The notes beneath the pieces are model-generated. The model was not told where the DNA came from. It made no database searches and saw only the letters and a list, made by a program, of their open reading frames with translations. A program made the position numbers and the translations under genes. Below, one piece after another: positions 32,282 through 39,652 of a stretch of 64,000 bases of DNA. How positions within the stretch are numbered: the first letter of the stretch is position 1; every line of letters starts with the position of its first letter. The stretch is from Gudongella sp049310905 (lineage in GTDB: Bacteria; Bacillota; Clostridia; Tissierellales; Tissierellaceae): positions 124,001 to 188,000 of the forward strand of contig NZ_JBMEMN010000001.1 in assembly GCF_049310905.1 (NCBI RefSeq), read 5' to 3'.

Positions 32282-32596
32282 TTATTTATCTAATACTTCT
32301 CCGCACTTCTTGCAGACTCTAACTTTTCGTCCGTCGCTTTTTACCTGATATCCCACTCTTACACCCTGCTTGTCCTTTGGGCAGTAAAACATTACCTTTG
32401 AACTGTTCAATGGGCCTTCAAGCTTAATGATTCCACCTGGTTTTTTAGGTCCTGCAGGTTTCTTATGCTTAGTTAACATGTTAACGCCTTCAACAATTAC
32501 TCTATTATCTTTAGGCATAACCTTCATGATTTTTCCGGTCTTACCTTTGTCTTTTCCTGAAATTACAACTACTATATCTCCACTTTTAACATTCAT
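32282..32596 (-). CDS. rplX: 50S ribosomal protein L24
   Basis: 104 residues. N-terminal KOW motif KSGDIVVVISGKDKGKTGKI, then KHKKPAGPKKPGGI. It is an initiator of 50S assembly. The start is ATG 32596, 6 nt after AGGAGGTG; an upstream GTG is part of the ribosome binding site. The C-terminal CPKDK and CKKCG pairs may bind zinc. Confidence 0.97.
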   Translation of the reverse strand: MNVKSGDIVVVISGKDKGKTGKIMKVMPKDNRVIVEGVNMLTKHKKPAGPKKPGGIIKLEGPLNSSKVMFYCPKDKQGVRVGYQVKSDGRKVRVCKKCGEVLDK

Positions 32597-32611
32597 ACTA
32601 TACACCTCCTC

Positions 32612-32980
32612 TTATAGTACTTCCGGTGCCAAGGATATAATCTTCATGTAGTTACCTCTTCTCAGTTCCCTTGTTACAGGTCCGAAAATACGAGTTCCTA
32701 CTGGATTCTTATCATCTTTTATAATAACAGCTGCGTTGTCGTCAAATTTGATGTATGAACCATCTTGTCTTCTAACCCCGAATTTGCTTCTTACAACAAC
32801 CGCCTTAACAACTTGTCCTTTTTTTACAACCCCACCAGGTGTTGCACTTTTAACCGTACATACAACTACATCTCCGATGCTGGCGTACTGCTTATTGGTA
32901 CCTCCGAGCACTCTGATAACCAATACTTCCTTTGCTCCGGAATTATCAGCTACTCTCATGCGGCTTTCCGTTTGAATCAT
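32612..32980 (-). CDS. rplN: 50S ribosomal protein L14
   Basis: 122 residues. MIQTESRMRVADNSGAKEV at the start and AAVIIKDDKNPVGTRIFGPV near 83-102 are diagnostic. It lies at the subunit interface of the 50S. First gene of the classical spc operon, here continuous with the S10 genes. Confidence 0.98.
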   Translation of the reverse strand: MIQTESRMRVADNSGAKEVLVIRVLGGTNKQYASIGDVVVCTVKSATPGGVVKKGQVVKAVVVRSKFGVRRQDGSYIKFDDNAAVIIKDDKNPVGTRIFGPVTRELRRGNYMKIISLAPEVL

Positions 32981-33009
32981 TCAGAATACCTCCCTTCGCC
33001 TAATATATC

Positions 33010-33264
33010 TTATTTTGCTTTTTCTATTACGTTTATAACTCTCCAGTATTTGTCTTTGCTTAGTGGTCTAGTCTCCATGATTTCAACCTTGTCGCCAATT
33101 CCGCACTCATTGTTCTCATCGTGAGCCTTGAACTTTGTAGTTCTTTTTGATTGCTTCTTATACAATGGATGAGTTTTGAAAGTCTCTATTGAAACAACAA
33201 CCGTCTTGTCCATTTTATCGCTTACAACAGTACCTATTCTTACTTTACGATTTCCTCTTTCCAT
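33010..33264 (-). CDS. rpsQ: 30S ribosomal protein S17
   Basis: 84-residue OB-fold protein. GTVVSDKMDKTVVVSIE near 12 and ETRPLSKDKYWRV near 64 are diagnostic. It is one of the 16S-binding assembly proteins, 6 bp after rpmC at the end of the S10 operon order. Confidence 0.98.
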   Translation of the reverse strand: MERGNRKVRIGTVVSDKMDKTVVVSIETFKTHPLYKKQSKRTTKFKAHDENNECGIGDKVEIMETRPLSKDKYWRVINVIEKAK

Positions 33265-33270
33265 TAGAGA

Positions 33271-33477
33271 TTAAACCTCCTTCCCTATAGATAATTCTCT
33301 TTCTCGAACGATAGTTTTTACACGAGCAATATCTTTTCTTACAGAACTTATTTTTATAGGGTTATCTAATTGACCAGTAGCCAATTGAAATCTCAAGTTA
33401 AATAGCTCTGTTTTAAGATCCAGCAGTTCTGTATTTAGTTCTTTGTCTGACATTTGGCGAATTTCTTTAGCTTTCAT
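33271..33477 (-). CDS. rpmC: 50S ribosomal protein L29
   Basis: 68 residues, two helices. KAKEIRQMSDKELNTELLDLK and LFNLRFQLATGQLDNP are typical; the first is MKAKEIRQMSDKE at the N-terminus. The start is ATG 33477, 5 nt after GGTGGTGA and inside the last codons of rplP (11-bp overlap). A longer frame from 33552 lies within rplP and is not used. Confidence 0.97.
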   Translation of the reverse strand: MKAKEIRQMSDKELNTELLDLKTELFNLRFQLATGQLDNPIKISSVRKDIARVKTIVRERELSIGKEV

Positions 33478-33910
33478 TAGCTTCACCACCCTTATCTTGC
33501 GTTTCTTCACGTGTAACAAATTTTGTTTTGATAGGTAGTTTGTGAGCTGCAAGTCTCATTGCTTCTCTTGCATCTTCTTCAGATACACCACCCATTTCAA
33601 ATAATATTCTGCCTGGTTTAACTACTGCTACCCAGTACTCAGGTGAACCTTTACCTGAACCCATACGAGTCTCAGCAGGCTTTTCAGTTACTGGTTTATC
33701 TGGGAAAACCTTGATCCAGATATTTCCGCCCCTCTTAACGTATCTTGTCATAGCACGTCTTGCGGACTCTATTTGATTTGAAGTAATCCATATTGGCTCA
33801 AGAGCTTGCAAACCAAACTCACCATATGTTATTGAGTTTCCACGGATTGCCTTTCCCTTCATTCTACCTCTATGAACTCTTCTGTATTTCACTCTTTTAG
33901 GCATTAACAT
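33467..33910 (-). CDS. rplP: 50S ribosomal protein L16
   Basis: 147 residues. MPKRVKYRRVHRGRMKGKA at the start, RRAMTRYVKRGGNIWIKVFP near 50 and RMGSGKGSPEYWVAVVKPG near 82. It is important for tRNA accommodation at the A site. GGAGG lies 9 nt before the first ATG. Last codons overlap rpmC. Confidence 0.98.
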   Translation of the reverse strand: MLMPKRVKYRRVHRGRMKGKAIRGNSITYGEFGLQALEPIWITSNQIESARRAMTRYVKRGGNIWIKVFPDKPVTEKPAETRMGSGKGSPEYWVAVVKPGRILFEMGGVSEEDAREAMRLAAHKLPIKTKFVTREETQDKGGEANES

Positions 33911-33940
33911 GTTAACTTTCCTCCTTCCTACGACGTTAAT

Positions 33941-34615
33941 CTATTTTGCTGATCCTTCTCTTTTGTTGCTTCTATCCACTTTTTTGGTAGGAAGTACTTC
34001 TCCTTTGTACAGCCAAACTTTAACACCGATTTTCCCGTAAGTTGTCATAGCTTCCGCAAAACCGTAGTCAATGTCAGCTCTCAGTGTTTGTAGAGGAATT
34101 GTTCCCTCACTATAGCCCTCTGTTCTAGCCATGTCAGCTCCACCAAGTCTTCCTGCCACCTGTGTTTTAATACCTTTAGCTCCGAATCTCATTGTTCTTT
34201 GGATTGCTTGCTTCATTGCTCTTCTGAAGGTAACCCTTCTTTCAAGCTGTGATGCAATGTTTTCAGCGACTAATTGTGCGTCAAGTTCAGCAACCTTGAT
34301 TTCCTCAACGTTGATTACAACGCTCTTATTAGTCATCTTTTCGATAGCAATTCTAAGTTCTTCAACTCCAGATCCGCCTCTACCGATTACCATTCCTGGC
34401 TTTGCAGTGAAGATGGAAACCTTGATCTTGCTGGCAGCACGCTCAATTTCTATTTTTGATATTCCTGATATATATAATTTCTCTTTCAGATATTCTCTTA
34501 TTTTGAAATCTTCCACCAAGTATAAATTGAAAGTCTTCTTGTCAGCATACCATTTTGAATCCCAATCTTTGATTATACCGACCCTAAGACCATGTGGGTT
34601 TACTTTTTGACCCAT
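33941..34615 (-). CDS. rpsC: 30S ribosomal protein S3
   Basis: 224 residues. N-terminal GQKVNPHGLRVGIIKDWDSKW, KH domain with PGMVIGRGGSGVEELR near 74, and a C-terminal domain with GRLGGADMARTEGYSEG near 156. It is part of the mRNA-entry helicase site. It is in the S10 operon between rplV and rplP. Confidence 0.98.
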   Translation of the reverse strand: MGQKVNPHGLRVGIIKDWDSKWYADKKTFNLYLVEDFKIREYLKEKLYISGISKIEIERAASKIKVSIFTAKPGMVIGRGGSGVEELRIAIEKMTNKSVVINVEEIKVAELDAQLVAENIASQLERRVTFRRAMKQAIQRTMRFGAKGIKTQVAGRLGGADMARTEGYSEGTIPLQTLRADIDYGFAEAMTTYGKIGVKVWLYKGEVLPTKKVDRSNKREGSAK

Positions 34616-34632
34616 TAACTATCCCTCCTTTT

Positions 34633-34968
34633 CTAATTGCTTTCTTTTACAACTATTCCTATATGACTGCTTCTTTTTATTATCGGATATGCCATACCTC
34701 TTGCCTTAGGTCTGAATCTCTTCATTCTTGGACCTTCGTTTGCGTATGCTTCTGATACATAAAGATTCTCTCTATCCATATTAAAGTTGTTCTCTGCGTT
34801 TGCAACTGCGGAGTTAAGCACCTTTTCAAGAGCTTTTGCACCTTTTTTTGGTGTAAATTTTAATATTGAAAGAGCTTCATCCACTTGCTTGCCTCTGATT
34901 TCTGCACATATGAAGTTAACCTTCAATGGTGAAATCCTAACGTATTTAGCTATAGCTTTAGCTTCCAC
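34633..34968 (-). CDS. rplV: 50S ribosomal protein L22
   Basis: 111 residues. L22 lines the exit tunnel; the hairpin tip is near ARGMAYPIIKRSSHI. The start is GTG 34968 (EAKAIAKYVRISPLK follows), 8 nt after AAGGAGGT. The ATG at 34986 would make that ribosome binding site part of the coding sequence and add an atypical KEVEF head, so I reject it. It is in the S10 operon, 18 bp after rpsS. Confidence 0.96.
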   Translation of the reverse strand: MEAKAIAKYVRISPLKVNFICAEIRGKQVDEALSILKFTPKKGAKALEKVLNSAVANAENNFNMDRENLYVSEAYANEGPRMKRFRPKARGMAYPIIKRSSHIGIVVKESN

Positions 34969-34986
34969 GAATTCTACCTCCTTCAT

Positions 34987-35274
34987 CTATTTTTTTAAAC
35001 CAGATGATCTTTCACTCTTGCCCATGTGACTCCTGAATGTTCTGGTCATTACAAATTCTCCTAATTTATGTCCTACCATGTCCTCGGTAACATATACTGG
35101 CACGTGTTTTCTACCATCGTATACCGCAATCGTATGCCCTACCATTTGAGGGAAAATAGTTGAACGACGTGACCAAGTCTTTATAACTTTCTTATCATTT
35201 GTTTTATTAAGCTCCTCTACTTTCTTAAGTAGATGATCATCGATAAATGGTCCTTTCTTAAGGGATCTACCCAT
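34987..35274 (-). CDS. rpsS: 30S ribosomal protein S19
   Basis: 95 residues. GRSLKKGPFIDDHLLKKV at the start and HKLGEFVMTRTFRSHMG near 70 are diagnostic. It is a 30S head protein next to S13. It is in the S10 operon between rplB and rplV. Confidence 0.98.
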   Translation of the reverse strand: MGRSLKKGPFIDDHLLKKVEELNKTNDKKVIKTWSRRSTIFPQMVGHTIAVYDGRKHVPVYVTEDMVGHKLGEFVMTRTFRSHMGKSERSSGLKK

Positions 35275-35298
35275 ACTTAATTCCTCCTTTCAGAAGTA

Positions 35299-36129
35299 CT
35301 ATTTTGTTCTTCTTCTTACGATATATTTGTCAGATTTCTTGTTTTTCTTTCTGGTCTTGTATCCAAGAGCAGGTTTACCCCATGGAGTTACTGGTGAAGG
35401 CATTCCTATTGGAGCTCTACCTTCTCCACCACCGTGTGGGTGATCAACTGGGTTCATGGCACTACCTCTAACAGTAGGTCTGATTCCCATGTGTCTTGAA
35501 CGTCCAGCTTTACCTATTGTAACAAGCTCATGATCGATGTTTCCAACTTGTCCGATAGTAGCTCTACAATCTACAGATACCAGTCTGAACTCGCCTGAAG
35601 GTAACTTAAGCTGAGCATTTTTACCCTCTTTTGCCATAAGCTGTGCTTCGGCTCCAGCTGATCTAACAAGTTGAGCACCTTTTCCAGGCTTTAATTCAAT
35701 ATTGTGTATAGTTGTACCTACTGGAATGTGCTTCAACTGAAGTGCATTTCCAATTTTGATGTCTGCTTCTTCACCTGATTCAATCATGTCGCCAACTTTA
35801 ATTTTGTAAGGTGCAAGAATGTATCTCTTATCTCCATCAACATAGTGAATCAATGCTATATTAGCAGATCTGTTTGGATCGTACTCTATTGCAGCAACCT
35901 TTCCTGGCACACCATCTTTGTTTCTCTTGAAGTCTATTATTCTGTACTTCTTCTTTGCTCCACCGCCTCTGTGACGGATGGTTATTCTACCTTGTGAGTT
36001 TCTTCCGCTGTTTTTATTTAAACTAATCACTAGTGACTTTTCTGGTTCTTTTTTAGTGATTTCTTCGAATGTTGAAACACTCATTTGTCTTCTAGCAGGG
36101 GAAGTAGGTTTGAATTTCCTGATACTCAT
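35299..36129 (-). CDS. rplB: 50S ribosomal protein L2
   Basis: 276 residues. GRNSQGRITIRHRGGGAKKKYR near 45 (as GRNSQGRITIRHRGG plus GAKKKYR) and VRGSAMNPVDHPHGGGEGRAP near 222 with the conserved His near the peptidyl transferase centre. It is in the S10 operon. Confidence 0.98.
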   Translation of the reverse strand: MSIRKFKPTSPARRQMSVSTFEEITKKEPEKSLVISLNKNSGRNSQGRITIRHRGGGAKKKYRIIDFKRNKDGVPGKVAAIEYDPNRSANIALIHYVDGDKRYILAPYKIKVGDMIESGEEADIKIGNALQLKHIPVGTTIHNIELKPGKGAQLVRSAGAEAQLMAKEGKNAQLKLPSGEFRLVSVDCRATIGQVGNIDHELVTIGKAGRSRHMGIRPTVRGSAMNPVDHPHGGGEGRAPIGMPSPVTPWGKPALGYKTRKKNKKSDKYIVRRRTK

Positions 36130-36156
36130 TGGTTGTCCCTCCTTTTATCTTCCTAA

Positions 36157-36450
36157 TTATTCCATCCCTTCGAAGAATTCTATCTTCTTGGAGTCATCTG
36201 TTAGTTTAACGATTGCTTTCTTCCAGCTTGATCTTCTACCACTGTGAATGCCTTGTCTCTTGACCTTTCCAAGATAATTCATAGTGTTTACCTTTTCAAC
36301 CTTTACTCCAAATATACTTTCAACAGCTTTTTTAACTTCAGTCTTGTTTGACCTCTTGTCTACAGCAAAAGTATATTTCCCGAATGCCATGTCTTCCATA
36401 CTCTTTTCAGTAATTATCGGTTTAATGATAATATCGTGTGGATTACGCAT
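36157..36450 (-). CDS. rplW: 50S ribosomal protein L23
   Basis: 97 residues. DIIIKPIITEKSMEDM near 5 and FGVKVEKVNTMNYLGKVKRQG near 48 (read as FGVKVEKVNTMN and YLGKVKRQG). It sits at the tunnel exit and docks trigger factor and SRP. Its ATG overlaps the last base of the rplD stop. Confidence 0.98.
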   Translation of the reverse strand: MRNPHDIIIKPIITEKSMEDMAFGKYTFAVDKRSNKTEVKKAVESIFGVKVEKVNTMNYLGKVKRQGIHSGRRSSWKKAIVKLTDDSKKIEFFEGME

Positions 36451-37073
36451 TATGAATACACCTCCTCCACTTTTTTAACAGCTTCCTTGGTAATAATAAA
36501 TGAATTGTATTTCAATATGTCGTAAACATTCAAAGTATTAACAAGTGTAGTTGCAACATTTGGAATGTTTCCTGCCGATCTGATCACATTTACGTTTTTC
36601 TCATCCATTACGATAAGAGCTTTTTTGTCAGCTTTCAGATTGCTCAGCATGTTTTTCATTTCCTTAGTCTTTGGAGCGTCAAAGTTCATTCCATCAACTA
36701 CGATTATTTCGTTGTTTTGAAGCTTGTCAGTCAACGCTGATTTCATAGCCAGTCTTCTTACCTTTTTAGGCACGCTGTAACTATAATCTCTGGGCTTCGG
36801 TGCAAATACAACTCCTCCACCTTTCCATTGTGGTGATCTTATGCTTCCTTGTCTTGCTCTACCGGTACCCTTCTGTCTCCAGGGTTTTCTTCCCCCTCCT
36901 CTAACTTCAGCTCTTGTTTTAGCTGACTGAGTACCTTGTCTCTTGTTGGCAAGTTGATTCTTTACCACTTCATATACTACATGCTCATTCACTTCTACTC
37001 CGAATACAGCATCGCTTAATTCCATTTCTTCAATCAGTTCACCTAACATATTATATACATTAACTTTAGGCAT
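36450..37073 (-). CDS. rplD: 50S ribosomal protein L4
   Basis: 207 residues. The extended loop KTRAEVRGGGRKPWRQKGTG (near 53-72) and ARQGSIRSPQWKGGGVVFAP reach into the exit tunnel. In E. coli L4 is also the S10-operon repressor. It is 27 bp after rplC. Confidence 0.98.
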   Translation of the reverse strand: MPKVNVYNMLGELIEEMELSDAVFGVEVNEHVVYEVVKNQLANKRQGTQSAKTRAEVRGGGRKPWRQKGTGRARQGSIRSPQWKGGGVVFAPKPRDYSYSVPKKVRRLAMKSALTDKLQNNEIIVVDGMNFDAPKTKEMKNMLSNLKADKKALIVMDEKNVNVIRSAGNIPNVATTLVNTLNVYDILKYNSFIITKEAVKKVEEVYS

Positions 37074-37100
37074 TTTGCATCCTCCTTTCCGCCTGGATTA

Positions 37101-37727
37101 TTACTTTTTCACAGTTGCTTTTATTGATATAAGTCCTTTCTTGGGTCCAGGTATAGCTCCCTTGACAAGGATAAGATTCTTTTCTGCATCTACTCTGACA
37201 ACTTCCAGATTTTGAACGGTAACTCTTTCGTGACCCATTCTACCCATCATCTTATGGCCTTTGAATACTCTTCCTGGATAAGTACCAGCTGACATACCTC
37301 CTGGCATTCTGTGGTGCTTTGAACCGTGAGTCTCTCTACCTCTTGAAAAGTGGTGTCTCTTTATAACTCCGGCTGTTCCCTTACCTTTGGAAGTACCTGT
37401 TACATCAACCATATCTCCCTCAGCGAAAACATCTGCCTTGATTTCCTGTCCTATTTCAAATTCATCTGGATTTTCAACGTGGAATTCTCTAAGGAACTTC
37501 GTGTAAGCAACATTAGCTTTCTCAAAATGTCCTTTCAAAGGTTTTGTAACTCTTTTTTCCTTGATATCTCCGAATCCAATCTGAATTGCGTTATATCCGT
37601 CTTTTTCCATTGTCTTCTTCTGTACTACGAAAAGTGGTCCTGCTGAGATTACTGTAACAGGTACAACTTCACCATCTTCCTTGAAGATTTGAGTCATGCC
37701 AACTTTTCTACCTAGCATATTTTTCAT
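37101..37727 (-). CDS. rplC: 50S ribosomal protein L3
   Basis: 208 residues. The start MKNMLGRKVGMTQIFKEDG and the loop FSRGRETHGSKHHRMPGGMS near 122-141 are diagnostic. It is an early 50S assembly protein near the peptidyl transferase centre. It is 49 bp after rpsJ. Confidence 0.98.
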   Translation of the reverse strand: MKNMLGRKVGMTQIFKEDGEVVPVTVISAGPLFVVQKKTMEKDGYNAIQIGFGDIKEKRVTKPLKGHFEKANVAYTKFLREFHVENPDEFEIGQEIKADVFAEGDMVDVTGTSKGKGTAGVIKRHHFSRGRETHGSKHHRMPGGMSAGTYPGRVFKGHKMMGRMGHERVTVQNLEVVRVDAEKNLILVKGAIPGPKKGLISIKATVKK

Positions 37728-37776
37728 TGTTACACCTCCGTTTTATAGCGGATTGCCTAAGCAATCATATAAATTA

Positions 37777-38088
37777 TTATAATTTTATCTCTATGTCTAC
37801 GCCTGCAGGTAAATTCAACTTCATTAGTGAATCAACCGTCTTTTGATTAGGATTAAGAATGTCTATAAGTCTTTTGTGAGTTCTTTGTTCAAACTGCTCT
37901 CTGGAATCCTTGTACTTATGAACCGCTCTAAGGATAGTAACTATCTCTTTTTCTGTCGGCAATGGTACTGGACCTGATACAGTTGCTCCTGTTCTCTTGG
38001 CAGTCTCAACAATTCTTTGAGCTGAAGAGTCCAATAACTCATGATCATACGCTTTCAACCTAATTCTAATTTTTTGTTTGTTTGACAT
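37777..38088 (-). CDS. rpsJ: 30S ribosomal protein S10 (NusE)
   Basis: 103 residues. IRIRLKAYDHELLDSSAQRI near 7 and GPVPLPTEKEIVTILRAVH near 39 are diagnostic. S10 also acts with NusB in antitermination. It is the first gene of the S10-spc-alpha block and follows a leader of roughly 200 nt. Confidence 0.98.
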   Translation of the reverse strand: MSNKQKIRIRLKAYDHELLDSSAQRIVETAKRTGATVSGPVPLPTEKEIVTILRAVHKYKDSREQFEQRTHKRLIDILNPNQKTVDSLMKLNLPAGVDIEIKL

Positions 38089-38373
38089 GTTATTTCCCTC
38101 CTTCTATCGCATGTTAACACTATACATGCGACTCGAGACACCGATACACCCTCCCGGGTGTTCTATATTTTTTTTAAAATATTTCCAGTATCCCAGCCGC
38201 CCGATTTAAAACCGGACATTCTCAGCAAAAATTCCCTGCATGGGCAGCAACCTTTTGCATCATCGCAATGTCATAAATTTAAACACTAGTATAGTTTATA
38301 CCATATGCAACCATAATACAAGACTTTTTTATCTAAATTGCAAGATTTCAGAGCAATTCTCATAAGGTTTATT
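38089..38373 (-). promoter_or_regulatory. long structured rpsJ leader with candidate promoter
   Basis: This gap of nearly 350 bp between tuf1 and rpsJ has no ORF. On the minus strand a weak promoter candidate is TATAAA (38295-38300) with TTGTAT (38316-38321), spacer 15. The leader then has a long-range pairing GCTGCCC/GGGCGGC (38242-38248 with 38196-38202) around an inner CCGGTT/AATCGG hairpin. Next come hairpin ACACCC/GGGTGT (38146-38161) and an 8-bp hairpin TCGCATGT/ACATGCGA (38107-38131), 8 nt before AAGGAGGG. I know no named family that matches; an autoregulatory S10-operon leader is likely. Confidence 0.5.
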
Positions 38374-38416
38374 ACGACACTAAAAGAAGGAGCTATCTCC
38401 TTCTTCCAAGTGTCGT
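38374..38416 (-). terminator. tuf1 terminator
   Basis: Inner stem AAGAAGGAG/CTCCTTCTT with an ATAG loop, extended outward by ACGACAC/GTGTCGT. The minus-strand product ends in TTTTAG. It closes the str operon. Confidence 0.82.
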
Positions 38417-38434
38417 TCCTTATGTCGCTTTATA

Positions 38435-39628
38435 TTATTCGTAAACCTTTGTTACAACGCCTGCTCCTACTGTTCTTCCACCTTCTCTGATTGCGAATCT
38501 TAGTCCTTCTTCCATCGCGATTGGTGTAATCAGCTCAATTGCAAATCTTGCGTTGTCTCCTGGCATTACCATCTCTATTCCTTCTTCTAGCTGGATATCG
38601 CCTGTTACATCTGTTGTTCTAAAGTAGAACTGTGGTCTGTAACCGTTAAAGAATGGAGTGTGTCTTCCTCCCTCTTCCTTGCTCAATACGTATACTTCTG
38701 AATCAAACTTTACGTGTGGCTTGATTGATCCTGGCTTTGCAAGTACCTGACCTCTTTCGATCTCTGTTCTCTGTACTCCTCTTAGCAACAGTCCTACATT
38801 GTCTCCTGCCTGTGCATCATCAAGTAGCTTTCTGAACATCTCTACTCCGGTTACTACTACTGTTCTTGGTGCTTCTGTAAGTCCAACTATTTCTACGTTG
38901 TCTCCAGTTTTAACGACTCCTCTTTCCACTCTTCCTGTTGCTACTGTTCCTCTACCTGTTATTGAGAATACATCCTCTACTGGCATTAGGAATGGCTTGT
39001 CTGTGTCTCTTACTGGCTGTGGAATGTACTCGTCTACCTGCTTCATCAATTCAACAATCTTGTCTCCCCATTCTCCGTCTGGATCTTCTAGGGCCTTAAG
39101 TGCTGATCCCACTACTATTGGAGCGTTGTCTCCGTCGAATTCGTATTCGCTAAGAAGCTCTCTTACTTCCATCTCTACAAGCTCGATCAGTTCTGGGTCA
39201 TCCACCATGTCTTCCTTGTTCAGGAATACTACTATCTTAGGTACTCCTACCTGCCTTGAAAGAAGAATGTGCTCTCTTGTCTGTGGCATTGGACCGTCTG
39301 CTGCACTTACTACCAATATTGCTCCGTCCATCTGTGCTGCTCCTGTAATCATGTTCTTTACATAGTCAGCATGGCCTGGACAGTCTACGTGTGCGTAGTG
39401 TCTTGCATCTGTTTCGTACTCAACGTGTGCTGTTGAGATTGTGATTCCTCTTTCTCTCTCTTCTGGTGCCTTGTCTATGTTGTCATAGCTTATGAATTCT
39501 CCTGAACCGAATCTCTTGTTCAGTACAAATGTTATAGCTGCTGTAAGAGTTGTCTTACCATGGTCTACGTGACCAATTGTTCCTACGTTAACGTGTGGTT
39601 TGTTTCTTTCAAACTTTTTCTTACCCAT
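38435..39628 (-). CDS. tuf: elongation factor Tu, copy 1
   Basis: 397-residue EF-Tu, the GTPase that delivers aminoacyl-tRNA. G1 GHVDHGKT near 18, switch I region RGITI near 59, G3 DCPGH near 81, G4 NKED near 136, G5 SAL near 174. It is the last gene of the str operon (rpsL-rpsG-fusA-tuf), 24 bp after fusA. Its protein is identical to copy 2 at 54269-55462, and the DNA looks identical too. Confidence 0.98.
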   Translation of the reverse strand: MGKKKFERNKPHVNVGTIGHVDHGKTTLTAAITFVLNKRFGSGEFISYDNIDKAPEERERGITISTAHVEYETDARHYAHVDCPGHADYVKNMITGAAQMDGAILVVSAADGPMPQTREHILLSRQVGVPKIVVFLNKEDMVDDPELIELVEMEVRELLSEYEFDGDNAPIVVGSALKALEDPDGEWGDKIVELMKQVDEYIPQPVRDTDKPFLMPVEDVFSITGRGTVATGRVERGVVKTGDNVEIVGLTEAPRTVVVTGVEMFRKLLDDAQAGDNVGLLLRGVQRTEIERGQVLAKPGSIKPHVKFDSEVYVLSKEEGGRHTPFFNGYRPQFYFRTTDVTGDIQLEEGIEMVMPGDNARFAIELITPIAMEEGLRFAIREGGRTVGAGVVTKVYE

Positions 39629-39642
39629 TTCTCAATTCCTCC
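38435..39642. repeat. duplicated tuf unit, copy 1
   Basis: The duplicated stretch runs exactly from the tuf stop codon to 14 nt before the ATG (through the ribosome binding site), about 1.2 kb. It matches 54269-55476 wherever I compared it by eye, then flanks diverge at once on both sides. Even the antisense ORFs within the two copies are the same, so synonymous sites are conserved. This is what gene conversion between tuf copies produces. Confidence 0.9.
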
Positions 39643-39652
39643 TAATTAAAAA

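Noticed and set aside
38799..39365. 188-codon plus-strand ORF, also found at 54633-55199
   Set aside because: It is the antisense shadow of tuf in both copies, with low-complexity Ser/Thr-rich sequence and no ribosome binding site.
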